Below are positions 6,962-14,476 of a stretch of DNA of 18,952 nt, piece after piece. The notes beneath the pieces were generated by a model that was given only the letters and a program-made list of their open reading frames with translations, ran no database searches and was not told the DNA's origin. Positions within the stretch are counted from its first letter, which is position 1; every line of letters starts with the position of its first letter. Both the position numbers and the translations under genes were made by a program. The stretch is from SFHK01 sp045538305. GTDB taxonomy: Bacteria > Bacillota > Clostridia > Christensenellales > Aristaeellaceae. The stretch is from NCBI GenBank assembly GCA_045538305.1, contig JAZSRC010000022.1:1-18952 (forward strand), read 5' to 3'.

Positions 6962-6990
6962 TATGGAGGCCTTCCTTCGTTTTTTTATTG

Positions 6991-7020
6991 ATTATATCAC
7001 AGTGCACGCTCTTAAAGCAA
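6991..7020 (-). promoter_or_regulatory. Promoter of the serine hydrolase / P-loop NTPase unit
   Basis: On the minus strand TTGCTT (7020-7015), an 18-nt spacer and a perfect TATAAT (6996-6991). The nested palindrome at 7024-7077 ends four bases upstream of the -35 box. Confidence 0.65.
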
Positions 7021-7023
7021 TAT

Positions 7024-7077
7024 AGCACGCAGACGGTTCCCATCAGTGAACTTCACATAGGGAAATGCCTGCGTGCT
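7024..7077. repeat. Nested 54-bp palindrome, probable end-of-operon hairpin
   Basis: AGCACGCAG/CTGCGTGCT (7024-7032, 7069-7077) encloses TTCCC/GGGAA (7037-7041, 7060-7064), which encloses GTGAA/TTCAC (7046-7050, 7052-7056). The unpaired bases between the tiers are balanced (4/4 and 4/3), giving one long hairpin. It lies between the alcohol dehydrogenase stop and the next promoter. It may act as the GH9-adh terminator, though the following minus-strand sequence ATATTGCTTT is a poor U-tract. Confidence 0.75.
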
Positions 7078-7101
7078 CTTTATTTGGCTTTCCAAAGCGT
7101 T

Positions 7102-8283
7102 TTACAGCGTGGCTTTTGCTGCGATTTTATAAATCTCCGCTACGTCTTCGGAGGAGAGGTTCACAAAGCCGCCGGTACGGCCGTCGCCGAGCCCGAGCTT
7201 CTTGACCAGTACCGGTATGTCTTCTTCCTTCGCGCCAAGCTCTTGGAAGTTAATCGGAAGTCCCAGCTCCTTAAGGAACCTTCGGAAGCTGCGGATGCCG
7301 GCCTTTGCGGTTTCCTCAGGGCATTCGTAATTCATTGCGCATCCGAATACGCGGTTGGCCATCTGCGCAAAGCGCATGGGATTGTGGGGCATGACAAATT
7401 CCATCCATGCGGGCATGATTACGGCAAGGCCTGCGCCGTGAGCGACATCGTACAGGCCGGACAGCTCGTGTTCAATGTTGTGGCTGTTCCAGTCCTGACT
7501 GCGGCCTACGCCGCAGATGTTGGTGTGCGCAACGGTTCCCGCCCACATGATGTTGGCGCGGGCTTCGTAGTTTTCGGGATCCTCGATTACGCGGGGCGCT
7601 TCCTTGACCATGGTGGCAAGAACGGCTTCGCACAGGCGGTCGGTGATCTCTACTTCCTTTGTATTGGTGAAGTAGCGCTCAAAAACATGCGCCATGATAT
7701 CCGCCGCGCCGCAGGCTGTCTGGAAAGGCGGCAGCGTAAAGGTGAGTACCGGATTCATAATGGAAAAGCGGGGGCGAAGGGCGTTTGATCCTGCGCCGCG
7801 TTTTAAGCCGGTGGCTTCCTGGGTAATAACGGTATCGCCGCTGCCTTCGCTGCCTGCCGCTGCAATGGTGAGAACGGTTGCCACGGGCAGCGCTTTTTCA
7901 ACGACGGTTTTTCCACTGTAAAAATCCCAGAAATCGCCGTCATATACGGCTCCGGCTGCAATTGCCTTCGCCGAATCGATTACCGATCCGCCGCCGACAG
8001 AAAGGATGAAGTCGATGCCTTCCTTACGGCAAAGATCAATACCTTCGTATACCAGCGTATCGCGCGGGTTAGGCTTTACGCCTCCAAGGGCGATGTAGGG
8101 CACGGCTTCGCGGTCGAGGGAAGAAATTATGCGATCCAACAGACCGCTCTTTTTAGCGCTTGCGCCGCCAAAGTGCAGAAGAACCTTCGTTCCGCCGTAT
8201 TTTTTTACGAGCAGGCCGGCTTCATTTTCGCGGTCTTTTCCGAATACAAATTCCGTGGGGCTGTAGAAGTTAAAGTTGTCCAT
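7102..8283 (-). CDS. Iron-containing alcohol dehydrogenase, YqhD/butanol dehydrogenase type
   Basis: This 393-residue cytosolic oxidoreductase interconverts aldehydes or ketones and alcohols with NAD(P)H. The N-terminal MDNFNFYSPTEFVFGK is typical of the BDH/YqhD branch. GGGSVIDSAKAIA at 97-109 binds the cofactor. Predicted metal ligands D195, H199, H268 and H282 match the spacing in E. coli YqhD (D194, H198, H267, H281). The segment GGASAKKSG at 39-47 resembles the GGGSxKxxG loop of NADPH-using members. ATG 8283 has AAGGAG eight bases upstream. It begins 20 nt after the GH9 stop, so it is the second gene of that operon. The physiological aldehyde is not shown by sequence; links to glycosidase action are inference. 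Confidence 0.93.
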   Translation of the reverse strand: MDNFNFYSPTEFVFGKDRENEAGLLVKKYGGTKVLLHFGGASAKKSGLLDRIISSLDREAVPYIALGGVKPNPRDTLVYEGIDLCRKEGIDFILSVGGGSVIDSAKAIAAGAVYDGDFWDFYSGKTVVEKALPVATVLTIAAAGSEGSGDTVITQEATGLKRGAGSNALRPRFSIMNPVLTFTLPPFQTACGAADIMAHVFERYFTNTKEVEITDRLCEAVLATMVKEAPRVIEDPENYEARANIMWAGTVAHTNICGVGRSQDWNSHNIEHELSGLYDVAHGAGLAVIMPAWMEFVMPHNPMRFAQMANRVFGCAMNYECPEETAKAGIRSFRRFLKELGLPINFQELGAKEEDIPVLVKKLGLGDGRTGGFVNLSSEDVAEIYKIAAKATL

Positions 8284-8303
8284 GGTGAAGTCTCCTTCTT
8301 ATT

Positions 8304-10802
8304 CTATATTTGTTTTTCTGCGTTCTGAATATCGATTGCGGCCAGCACCAGGAACATGTAATGGCTGGAACCGCCGCCCATTACATATTCGGTTTGCTGC
8401 CACAGGAACGGCCAGGTCAGCAATTCGGGGAAATCCGGACGTATGAGAGCGGTTCCGGATATTACGCCACCCGGTATATAGGAATAGTCCGCGCGGTTCA
8501 GACCGTATGCAGTCAGCGCGGATACAGCGCCCACGCCGGATGCAAACGATGCTGTGTTGCTGCCGGGATGCACGCCCAGAACAAAATCAAGCGCGCGGTA
8601 AATCAAATCTTTCGTAAAGATCTCCGGAAATGCATCGTAAAGGAAAAAGTATTCAAAACCCATTCTCTGAATATCCCAGCCCGCGCCCCAGATGTGCGGG
8701 CGATAGGGTACGCCGTAGGGCGTTTCGCGGGATTCCTTTATCAGCATGTCGTTTAGCCGGTAAAGCGCGGAGCGCAGCGCATCTGTAAACGCGGCGTCGT
8801 TTACAGATTTTACCGCGCGGCAGGCGATCCAGCCAAGGCGGCGGATTTCAAGAGAAATAAACGGGGTTTCGTCTGTAAGATGACGGCGGTAGCAGTCTTC
8901 GCCCGTTGCAATCAAAAGTTCGGCTGCCGCATGAACTTTTGCCATTCGCGAAGCTTTGTTCTTTTCTGCGTTCGATATGCAGTAAAGCGTTTTGGCAATC
9001 TCGAGCGCATCCTTTGACAGTGCTTCATTAAAACCGGAAAGCGCACGTGCCGCGGCGGCAAGATGCGCTGCGGCGGTGAGTTCTCTTGCCTGATTGTCCT
9101 CCGTAAACACCCAGCGATCATCGTTTCCGTCGGGCAGGTTATCCGTCATGTTGCTGCTGTCGCCCAGCAGCACGTATTGACGCAGATCCCGGCAGATGAT
9201 GCCGCGATACAGCCGTCCAAGCGCTTTGTAGCCGCCGACAATCGATAACAAACCGTGCTCAATCTGCTGCAGGATGTCGTTTTTTCCATCCGGCTGATGA
9301 ATTTCCACGAGCTTTTTTGCCTGATCGATGGTAGTTGCGTCGTAATCCACATGAAAACGCTCATATATCAGGGAAAGAATGTATGCTTCGCCCGACTGAG
9401 ATTCGATTCTGAGATCAAAATCTCCGGCGTCGTGCCAACCGCCTGCGTTGAGGCCCGGCACATGATCGCCGCTTTTGTATTTTGTCAGCGTATCCGGCCC
9501 CTGTACGTATCCGTCGATGTGGTTGGTATTGATGGGGGCCATAACGGCGTCGTCATTATGGCACAGTCCGTGCCATACCCGGTATTTTTCGTTTACCCGC
9601 ATGTGGCACATCTGTACCGGCAGGAAATACTCAAGTACCGGCTGCCATACCCCTCGGGAAAATACATCGGCGGCGATACGAAAAACAGACGATTTTGAGC
9701 CTGCGCCGCTTATTTGATATAAGCCTTCCTCGGAAACGGCTGAGAAGTCGAATGTATAATAGCGATAACGGAGGAATTCCCCCCAAAGCTGAGGCGTTTC
9801 TGTTTTTACAGGCGTAAAGCCGGCTTCTGTCAGCCGATACAAGGTGATTTCGTTATCCAAACTATCTCGCGTATCGGTTTCAATGACGGCAATCTTCTTT
9901 TGCAGCGGTAAGTAGCCGACCTGCGAGGCCTGGATAACGGCCGGATAGCGCCAATCCTCAACTGTATTCGGAGTGAGCAGCCATTCGACGGCGCAGTCCG
10001 TTTTTTCCATCTGAACTTCCTCGCACAACACAAACCAGCCGTTGTTGTGATTCATGCGCCCGTCATACAGCTTGATTTCCCCGGTCAGCGACTCTACGGA
10101 AAATTTCGTGTATGCATCGTCCGGGCAGGCGGTAAACCTTCGGCCGACGGCATAGGGAAGCGCGATGATATCGTCGGCGATGATGGGGCTGTATGCGGTA
10201 TTTCCGCCCGCAAGACGGGATTTGTCGGCAGAGATTTCGCAATCCGGGGCGAGCAATTTTGAATTCTCGTAGTTTGCAGGAAGCGTCAGCGTCGGCCCGT
10301 TTGGCTGATTAGGAAAGATTCCGCATTTTTCATCTATAATATAGGGCTTTGAAAACAGTGCGGCGGGAAACAATTCCAGCGTAAAGCATATTTTGCCTGC
10401 AAAAACCTGTGGAACCGGACGGTCCAGATCGATTCTTATGCGTACATTTTTGCCTTCGCCACGGACGGTGACGGTATACTCAAACACAACGTCCGGATAG
10501 ATCATGGGGTTAAAGCCCTTCAGGTGGGCTTCCATATCCGGATATCTGAGCTGGGTTACGATGGAATTGTCCGCCTCGTTCAGTGTGCGCCGTATTTGTT
10601 TTGGAAGCGGCTGCCACTGACCGGGCGTCTGCTCCAGCCGGATGTCGCCGTTTGTCGCAATCCGGTTCGCGTGCATGATCATACTGACGCCGCTTTGGTG
10701 CCCGGCTGGATAAATGTCATTGAAGGCCATAATATCCACACCCTCATACTGAAAGTACCCCTTGTCCGTATGCAGAGTAAAGCCTTTTCCGGCGCAATTC
10801 AC
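8304..10802 (-). CDS. Glycoside hydrolase family 9 protein with long N-terminal region, cytosolic
   Basis: From GTG 10802 the product has 832 residues. An uncharacterised, beta-rich-looking region spans about 1-285. A CelD_N-type immunoglobulin-like domain follows at about 286-376 (starting near IQASQVGYLPLQKKIAV), then the alpha/alpha-barrel GH9 catalytic domain to the end. GGWHDAGDFD holds the catalytic Asp pair D458/D461. The C-terminal TEYVMGGGSSHYMF carries E805 as likely general acid, and HPGSNTASFASGVG matches the conserved loop. GH9 enzymes cleave beta-1,4-glucans or act as exo-glucosaminidases; the substrate here is unknown. No signal peptide or cellulosome dockerin is seen, so it should act on imported oligosaccharides. 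GGAG lies 10 nt before this GTG; a TTG further upstream (10862) falls inside the promoter. It is followed 20 nt later by the dehydrogenase gene. Confidence 0.9.
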   Translation of the reverse strand: MNCAGKGFTLHTDKGYFQYEGVDIMAFNDIYPAGHQSGVSMIMHANRIATNGDIRLEQTPGQWQPLPKQIRRTLNEADNSIVTQLRYPDMEAHLKGFNPMIYPDVVFEYTVTVRGEGKNVRIRIDLDRPVPQVFAGKICFTLELFPAALFSKPYIIDEKCGIFPNQPNGPTLTLPANYENSKLLAPDCEISADKSRLAGGNTAYSPIIADDIIALPYAVGRRFTACPDDAYTKFSVESLTGEIKLYDGRMNHNNGWFVLCEEVQMEKTDCAVEWLLTPNTVEDWRYPAVIQASQVGYLPLQKKIAVIETDTRDSLDNEITLYRLTEAGFTPVKTETPQLWGEFLRYRYYTFDFSAVSEEGLYQISGAGSKSSVFRIAADVFSRGVWQPVLEYFLPVQMCHMRVNEKYRVWHGLCHNDDAVMAPINTNHIDGYVQGPDTLTKYKSGDHVPGLNAGGWHDAGDFDLRIESQSGEAYILSLIYERFHVDYDATTIDQAKKLVEIHQPDGKNDILQQIEHGLLSIVGGYKALGRLYRGIICRDLRQYVLLGDSSNMTDNLPDGNDDRWVFTEDNQARELTAAAHLAAAARALSGFNEALSKDALEIAKTLYCISNAEKNKASRMAKVHAAAELLIATGEDCYRRHLTDETPFISLEIRRLGWIACRAVKSVNDAAFTDALRSALYRLNDMLIKESRETPYGVPYRPHIWGAGWDIQRMGFEYFFLYDAFPEIFTKDLIYRALDFVLGVHPGSNTASFASGVGAVSALTAYGLNRADYSYIPGGVISGTALIRPDFPELLTWPFLWQQTEYVMGGGSSHYMFLVLAAIDIQNAEKQI

Positions 10803-10833
10803 TTCTGTCACTCTCCTTATTCCGACCGGATGA

Positions 10834-10862
10834 ATTGTAGCATAATCGTTATAAAAACACAA
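10834..10862 (-). promoter_or_regulatory. Promoter of the GH9-alcohol dehydrogenase operon
   Basis: On the minus strand TTGTGT (10862-10857), a 17-nt spacer and TACAAT (10839-10834), with a TGC directly before the -10 box (extended -10). Its position excludes a translation start at the TTG at 10862 and supports GTG 10802. Confidence 0.7.
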
Positions 10863-10922
10863 GAGAACGGACGCATTGCGATGACGCTGCCCGCATACCT
10901 GAAAGGCCGTGCGCGCCGTTCA

Positions 10923-11279
10923 TCAGGACAGATTATCCTCGCGAATCCCGCGAAGCGTATCAATCAGATCCAAGTAATCGTATTCGCTGTTGGTAAGAAG
11001 GCTTTCAACATGTTTGGTGCCTGTCAGACCAAGTTTGTCAATGTCGTTGGCATATCCGGGTATTTAAGGAGATTCGGGGCCTTCTGAATCCCCCTCAGCT
11101 GATAGCGCGTCCGGATTTCACCGATATAGTACGCGTCCGCGGTTTTTTTCATGGAATACAGACGGATGGAGCCTTGCCAATCCATAAGGGTCAGCGGACA
11201 GAGCGCTTTTAAGTACGAATTCCACGGGAAGAATCTCATTAGGCGGCGAATGAACAATTAATTCTCCATAATCATACAT
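10923..11279 (-). pseudogene. Decayed coding sequence with two frame changes, unknown family
   Basis: No intact gene covers this stretch, yet protein-like reading is present on the minus strand. One frame starts at ATG 11279 (MYDYGELIVHSPPNEILPVE and on through FVLKSALSADPYG). A second frame then reads IRLYSMKKTADAYYIGEIRT and on to NLLKYP, ending around 11060. The first frame resumes as GYANDIDKLGLTGTKHVESL and continues to DTLRGIREDNLS with a stop at 10923-10925. The two outer parts share a frame, and stops interrupt that frame in the middle, so about two compensating frame changes are needed. A run of seven A near 11151 is one plausible slip point. No clear ribosome binding site precedes the ATG. 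I do not recognise the family. It could also be a set of chance frames, or involve assembly errors. Confidence 0.45.
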
Positions 11280-11347
11280 GAAAGCTTTGGAATATGCAAT
11301 AAGAATATGGACATGTGCGAAACATAAAGGAAAGTTTGACGTTTGCC

Positions 11348-11376
11348 TTGCGCTTCTCCCGTTTTCGGGCTATAAT
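11348..11376 (+). promoter_or_regulatory. Promoter of the M28 peptidase gene
   Basis: TTGCGC (11348-11353), a 17-nt spacer and a perfect TATAAT (11371-11376). A better -35-like TTGACG a little upstream is 29 nt from the -10 and cannot pair with it. Confidence 0.65.
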
Positions 11377-11421
11377 GCAATGGAAGTATAAACAAAAGTA
11401 TGCTGAAAGGACGGATAAACA

Positions 11422-12678
11422 ATGTATAGTAACTATTCTCCATACGAGTTTGTCAAAAAGCTGAGCTTTGTTCGCTACGGAGGCACGCAGGAGGAAAAAT
11501 GCGCCGCTGAATTCATCAAAAGTGAAATTGAAAAGGCGGGCGGTCAGGCGGAGCTGGCGCCCTTTCAGATCAATCAATCGGAATACAGAAGCCATGTAAC
11601 GAAGGTGACTGCGCCGTATGAGCTTACGATCGATACCGTTCCCTTCGGTATGTGCGGCAGCATTCCCGCGCCGGGCATGGACCTTAAGCTTATATACGCA
11701 GAACGCGGAACAGCGATGGATTTTCTGGAATACGACGACCTTAGCGGTTATGTCGTAATGGTGAACGCCGTAACGCTTGAGGCTTACAAGGAGCTATCCA
11801 AACGCAAGGCGTCCGCGATCTTTGCCATCATGGGAAAATACTATCACAATAATGGCGAAGCCGGGCTGTATGCCAGAAATCTTCGTCCCAAATTCCTGGA
11901 ACTGGGCGCAATTCCCACATTCTGCATCAATGCGCATGATGCGACGGAACTTTTGAAAAACGGCGCCGAGATGATTCATATCGAGCTTGATCAGACGGAC
12001 GGAGAGGCTGCCAGTCAGAACGTTCTGGCGGTTATTGAGGGTACGGGCAAGAAAGACGAATCCATTGTGATTACCGGCCATTACGACAGCCTGCCGGTGG
12101 GCCCCGGCGCATGGGATAACGCCACGGGCTCTGCGGCGCTGTTGGGACTGTATCTGTATTTCCTGGAGAACCCGCCCAAGAGAACGCTGCGCTTTGTATG
12201 GTGCGGTTCGGAGGAACAGGGCCTGCTTGGTTCCAAGGCGTATATCGCCCAGAATGAGGAACTGGTAAAGGAACAGGTGAAGTTCTGCTTTAACTTTGAT
12301 ATGTGCGGAACCATTCTTGGTCCCAACAATGTTTTCATAACCGGCGGTAAGGAACTGGAGGACTTTGTCGAACAGTTCCTGCGTGAAACCGGATATTCCG
12401 CCGCTACTAAGACGGTGGTTCACTCCAGCGACTCGGCGCCTTTCGCGGATCTTGGCATTCCGGCCCTTGGGATTTCCAGAGGAACAAACACATCCGAAAT
12501 CCATACCTGCCGCGATACGCTGTTTCCGGTGGGCGAGAAGGCGCTGAAAGACAATATCTGCTTCGCTGCCAAGATCATATCCCGCGTGGTAAATTCCGCC
12601 GTGCTTCCCGTAGATACCGGCATGCCTGAGAACATGCTCAAGGAGCTTGATAAGTATTTCCAGAGAACGGAAAAGTAA
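11422..12678 (+). CDS. M28-family zinc metallopeptidase (aminopeptidase), cytosolic
   Basis: This 418-residue protein is a zinc exopeptidase of the M28 type, which removes N-terminal amino acids from peptides. Two-metal ligands and catalytic residues are all visible in order: H220 in ITGHYDS, bridging D232 in AWDNATG, the catalytic E264 and ligand E265 in GSEEQGLLGS, D293 in FNFDMCG, and H361 in SEIHTC. The segment from about 60 to 195, before the catalytic domain completes, looks like the protease-associated (PA) type domain common in this family. No signal peptide is present, so it probably works on imported peptides. ATG 11422 is preceded by AAAGGA about 10 nt upstream. It converges with the fucosidase gene on a shared terminator. 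Specificity is not predictable. Confidence 0.92.
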   Translation: MYSNYSPYEFVKKLSFVRYGGTQEEKCAAEFIKSEIEKAGGQAELAPFQINQSEYRSHVTKVTAPYELTIDTVPFGMCGSIPAPGMDLKLIYAERGTAMDFLEYDDLSGYVVMVNAVTLEAYKELSKRKASAIFAIMGKYYHNNGEAGLYARNLRPKFLELGAIPTFCINAHDATELLKNGAEMIHIELDQTDGEAASQNVLAVIEGTGKKDESIVITGHYDSLPVGPGAWDNATGSAALLGLYLYFLENPPKRTLRFVWCGSEEQGLLGSKAYIAQNEELVKEQVKFCFNFDMCGTILGPNNVFITGGKELEDFVEQFLRETGYSAATKTVVHSSDSAPFADLGIPALGISRGTNTSEIHTCRDTLFPVGEKALKDNICFAAKIISRVVNSAVLPVDTGMPENMLKELDKYFQRTEK

Positions 12679-12694
12679 ACGCGAAACCGCCAGC

Positions 12695-12747
12695 AAAAAA
12701 TCCCTCCCGGAATCCGGAAGATTTCCGAATCCGATGAGGGATTTTTT
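12695..12747. terminator. Bidirectional terminator between M28 peptidase and fucosidase genes
   Basis: AAAAAATCCCTC (12695-12706) and GAGGGATTTTTT (12736-12747) are perfect inverted copies enclosing a second pairing CGGAA/TTCCG. The stem is followed by a T-run on each strand, so it can end both convergent transcripts. Confidence 0.93.
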
Positions 12748-12759
12748 ATGCACTTTTTA

Positions 12760-14220
12760 TCAGCGGATCTTTAGTACGTTTGCGCATTTTACCGGCAGAC
12801 GATCCGGAAGGGATACGATGAGTATACCGAATTCCTGTGTAAACGGAACCTTTCCGAAGCCCAGAAGCTCTACGCTTGAAACGCGTTGCTCCCTGAAGCT
12901 TGTCAGCACGGCGGCGCTGCTGCCCTTTGCGCCCATCATGAACGCGTACACAAATCCATCCTTCTGAACAAAGCGGTAGTCGCTTTCGTTCCAATCCGTT
13001 TTTTCCTCGCGGAAGCCATCGATGGTAGCTCGGGTAAAACCTTCGCTGAAGGTGCGCCAAGGCCGTGTGCCGTAAACGGCTTCAGAGCAGACGGAAAACC
13101 ATTTTGCCAGTTCGTCTAGTATATATTCGGCATCTTCGTCAATCGTTCCGTCGGGGCGCTGAAGGATGTTCAGTAGCATGCAGCCGTTTTTGGATATGAT
13201 GTCTGCCAGCATTTCGATAATTTGCTCAGGGCGTTTGTATGGATGGTGTACATCGTAAAACCAGTTGCCGATACAGGTATCGGTATGCCATGGATCCGGC
13301 ATGATTCCGGGCAGCTGGCTTTTTTCAATATCCAGAACGCCGACTTTGAATATAGCGGGGTTTCTATCCTTCTGAAGGTATACGGCTTGATTGGAGCCGT
13401 GCTTTTTAATGGAGGTATTGTACAGATGCGCTACTGCCTTTAGACCTTCCTGATATGTGATATCATCGGGCTTTGACGCCTCGCCGCCCAGCCAGTGCGT
13501 CCCAAATGGGAGGGAGCCGTCCGTATAGAGAAGCTCCGGCTGGAAGCGATCGATCATTTCCTCCATAACGCGCAGCCAGTATGCGTGATAAGCGGCGTTT
13601 TGCGTATACCACGGATGTATATCGCCGGGATTTGTTGTGCCGTGCTCATAGTTATCAAAATAAAAATCGCGATAAGCGGGATCGTTTCCGTCATAAGGTA
13701 CGCCGGCGTAAGGTCCGTATTTGTCTGATCCCTTATTTACGCGCCACCAGGAGAAGGACGCGCCCAGATGCTCGGTAATTCCAAAGGGCAGATTGCGTTT
13801 GTCGCACGCGACTTTCCACAGGGCCAGAATATCCTTTTTCGGGCCGATATTTGCGCTGTTCATACGGTTGATGTTTGATGCATAGTTAAAGAAATGGTCA
13901 TGGTGCATGCCCTGACTCATGAAATAGCGTGCGCCTGCCTTTATGTATTTGTCGATCAAGCTGTCCGGTTCGAAATGCTCCGCCTTCCAGAGCTCGCATA
14001 TGTCCTTGTAGCCGAATTTGCTTGGATGTCCGTAATGGCGCAGGTGGTATTCGTATTGGGGCGTCCCTTCAATGTACATATTCCGGGCATACCAGTCGCC
14101 GAACATTGGAACGCTTTGCGGCCCCCAATGACTCCAAATACCAAACTTGGCGTTCATAAACCATTCGGGCGCCGAATATTTCAGAAGGGAATCAAAACTG
14201 GGCAGATAAGCATCCGTCAT
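12760..14220 (-). CDS. Alpha-L-fucosidase, glycoside hydrolase family 29, cytosolic
   Basis: This 486-residue GH29 enzyme hydrolyses alpha-linked L-fucose with retention. Family marks are WFMNAKFGIWSHWGPQSVP at 20-38, the YFMSQGMHHDHF segment around H106-H107, and the nucleophile D234 in ELLYTDGSLPFG. DIISKNGCMLLNI at about 338-350 matches the conserved strand near the end of the barrel, and a C-terminal beta-sandwich follows. The acid/base residue cannot be assigned by eye. No signal peptide is present, so fucosylated oligosaccharides would have to be imported. The usual Lys-His-His of the family is Met-His-His here (GMHHDHF). AAGGAG lies 8 nt before ATG 14220. The gene is divergent from the zinc-repeat membrane protein, over a 256-bp intergenic region. 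Confidence 0.92.
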   Translation of the reverse strand: MTDAYLPSFDSLLKYSAPEWFMNAKFGIWSHWGPQSVPMFGDWYARNMYIEGTPQYEYHLRHYGHPSKFGYKDICELWKAEHFEPDSLIDKYIKAGARYFMSQGMHHDHFFNYASNINRMNSANIGPKKDILALWKVACDKRNLPFGITEHLGASFSWWRVNKGSDKYGPYAGVPYDGNDPAYRDFYFDNYEHGTTNPGDIHPWYTQNAAYHAYWLRVMEEMIDRFQPELLYTDGSLPFGTHWLGGEASKPDDITYQEGLKAVAHLYNTSIKKHGSNQAVYLQKDRNPAIFKVGVLDIEKSQLPGIMPDPWHTDTCIGNWFYDVHHPYKRPEQIIEMLADIISKNGCMLLNILQRPDGTIDEDAEYILDELAKWFSVCSEAVYGTRPWRTFSEGFTRATIDGFREEKTDWNESDYRFVQKDGFVYAFMMGAKGSSAAVLTSFREQRVSSVELLGFGKVPFTQEFGILIVSLPDRLPVKCANVLKIR

Positions 14221-14372
14221 GCGTATCTCTCCTTTTCGTACATAGATTTTGCGTAACCCGGAAAAATGTGTTTTGAGGTGCCGCTTGGACTTTCGATTAT
14301 TTCTGCATAGAGAGCTTTTGTTCCTGCCAAATCAGCGGATGGGGAGGATAAAATGTAAAATATTAAATATCT

Positions 14373-14430
14373 ATTACAAATGCTAATGATATTGTAATAT
14401 ATGGCTGCGTATGATATAATCATATTACAA
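14373..14430. promoter_or_regulatory. Candidate operator: three ATTACAA/TTGTAAT half-sites around a promoter
   Basis: ATTACAA (14373-14379), TTGTAATAT (14392-14400) and ATATTACAA (14422-14430) form two overlapping inverted repeats. The middle copy contains the -35 box and the last lies at the predicted start of transcription of the plus-strand gene. This spacing suits a repressor. The region is AT-rich, so chance is possible. No clear promoter for the fucosidase was found, but it must lie within the same spacer. Confidence 0.5.
14392..14420 (+). promoter_or_regulatory. Promoter of the zinc-repeat membrane protein gene
   Basis: TTGTAA (14392-14397), a 17-nt spacer and a perfect TATAAT (14415-14420) with an extended TGA before it. 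The start of transcription near 14427 supports the ATG at 14477 rather than an upstream alternative at 14435. Confidence 0.75.
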
Positions 14431-14476
14431 AACTATGTATATTGATATGCTAATGCGGACAAGGAAGGTTAGAGAT

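Noticed and set aside
14217..14423. Possible small minus-strand gene upstream of the fucosidase
   Set aside because: It runs through the AT-rich promoter area, has no ribosome binding site, and its stop overlaps the fucosidase start. It may be a leader peptide or remnant but nothing supports it.
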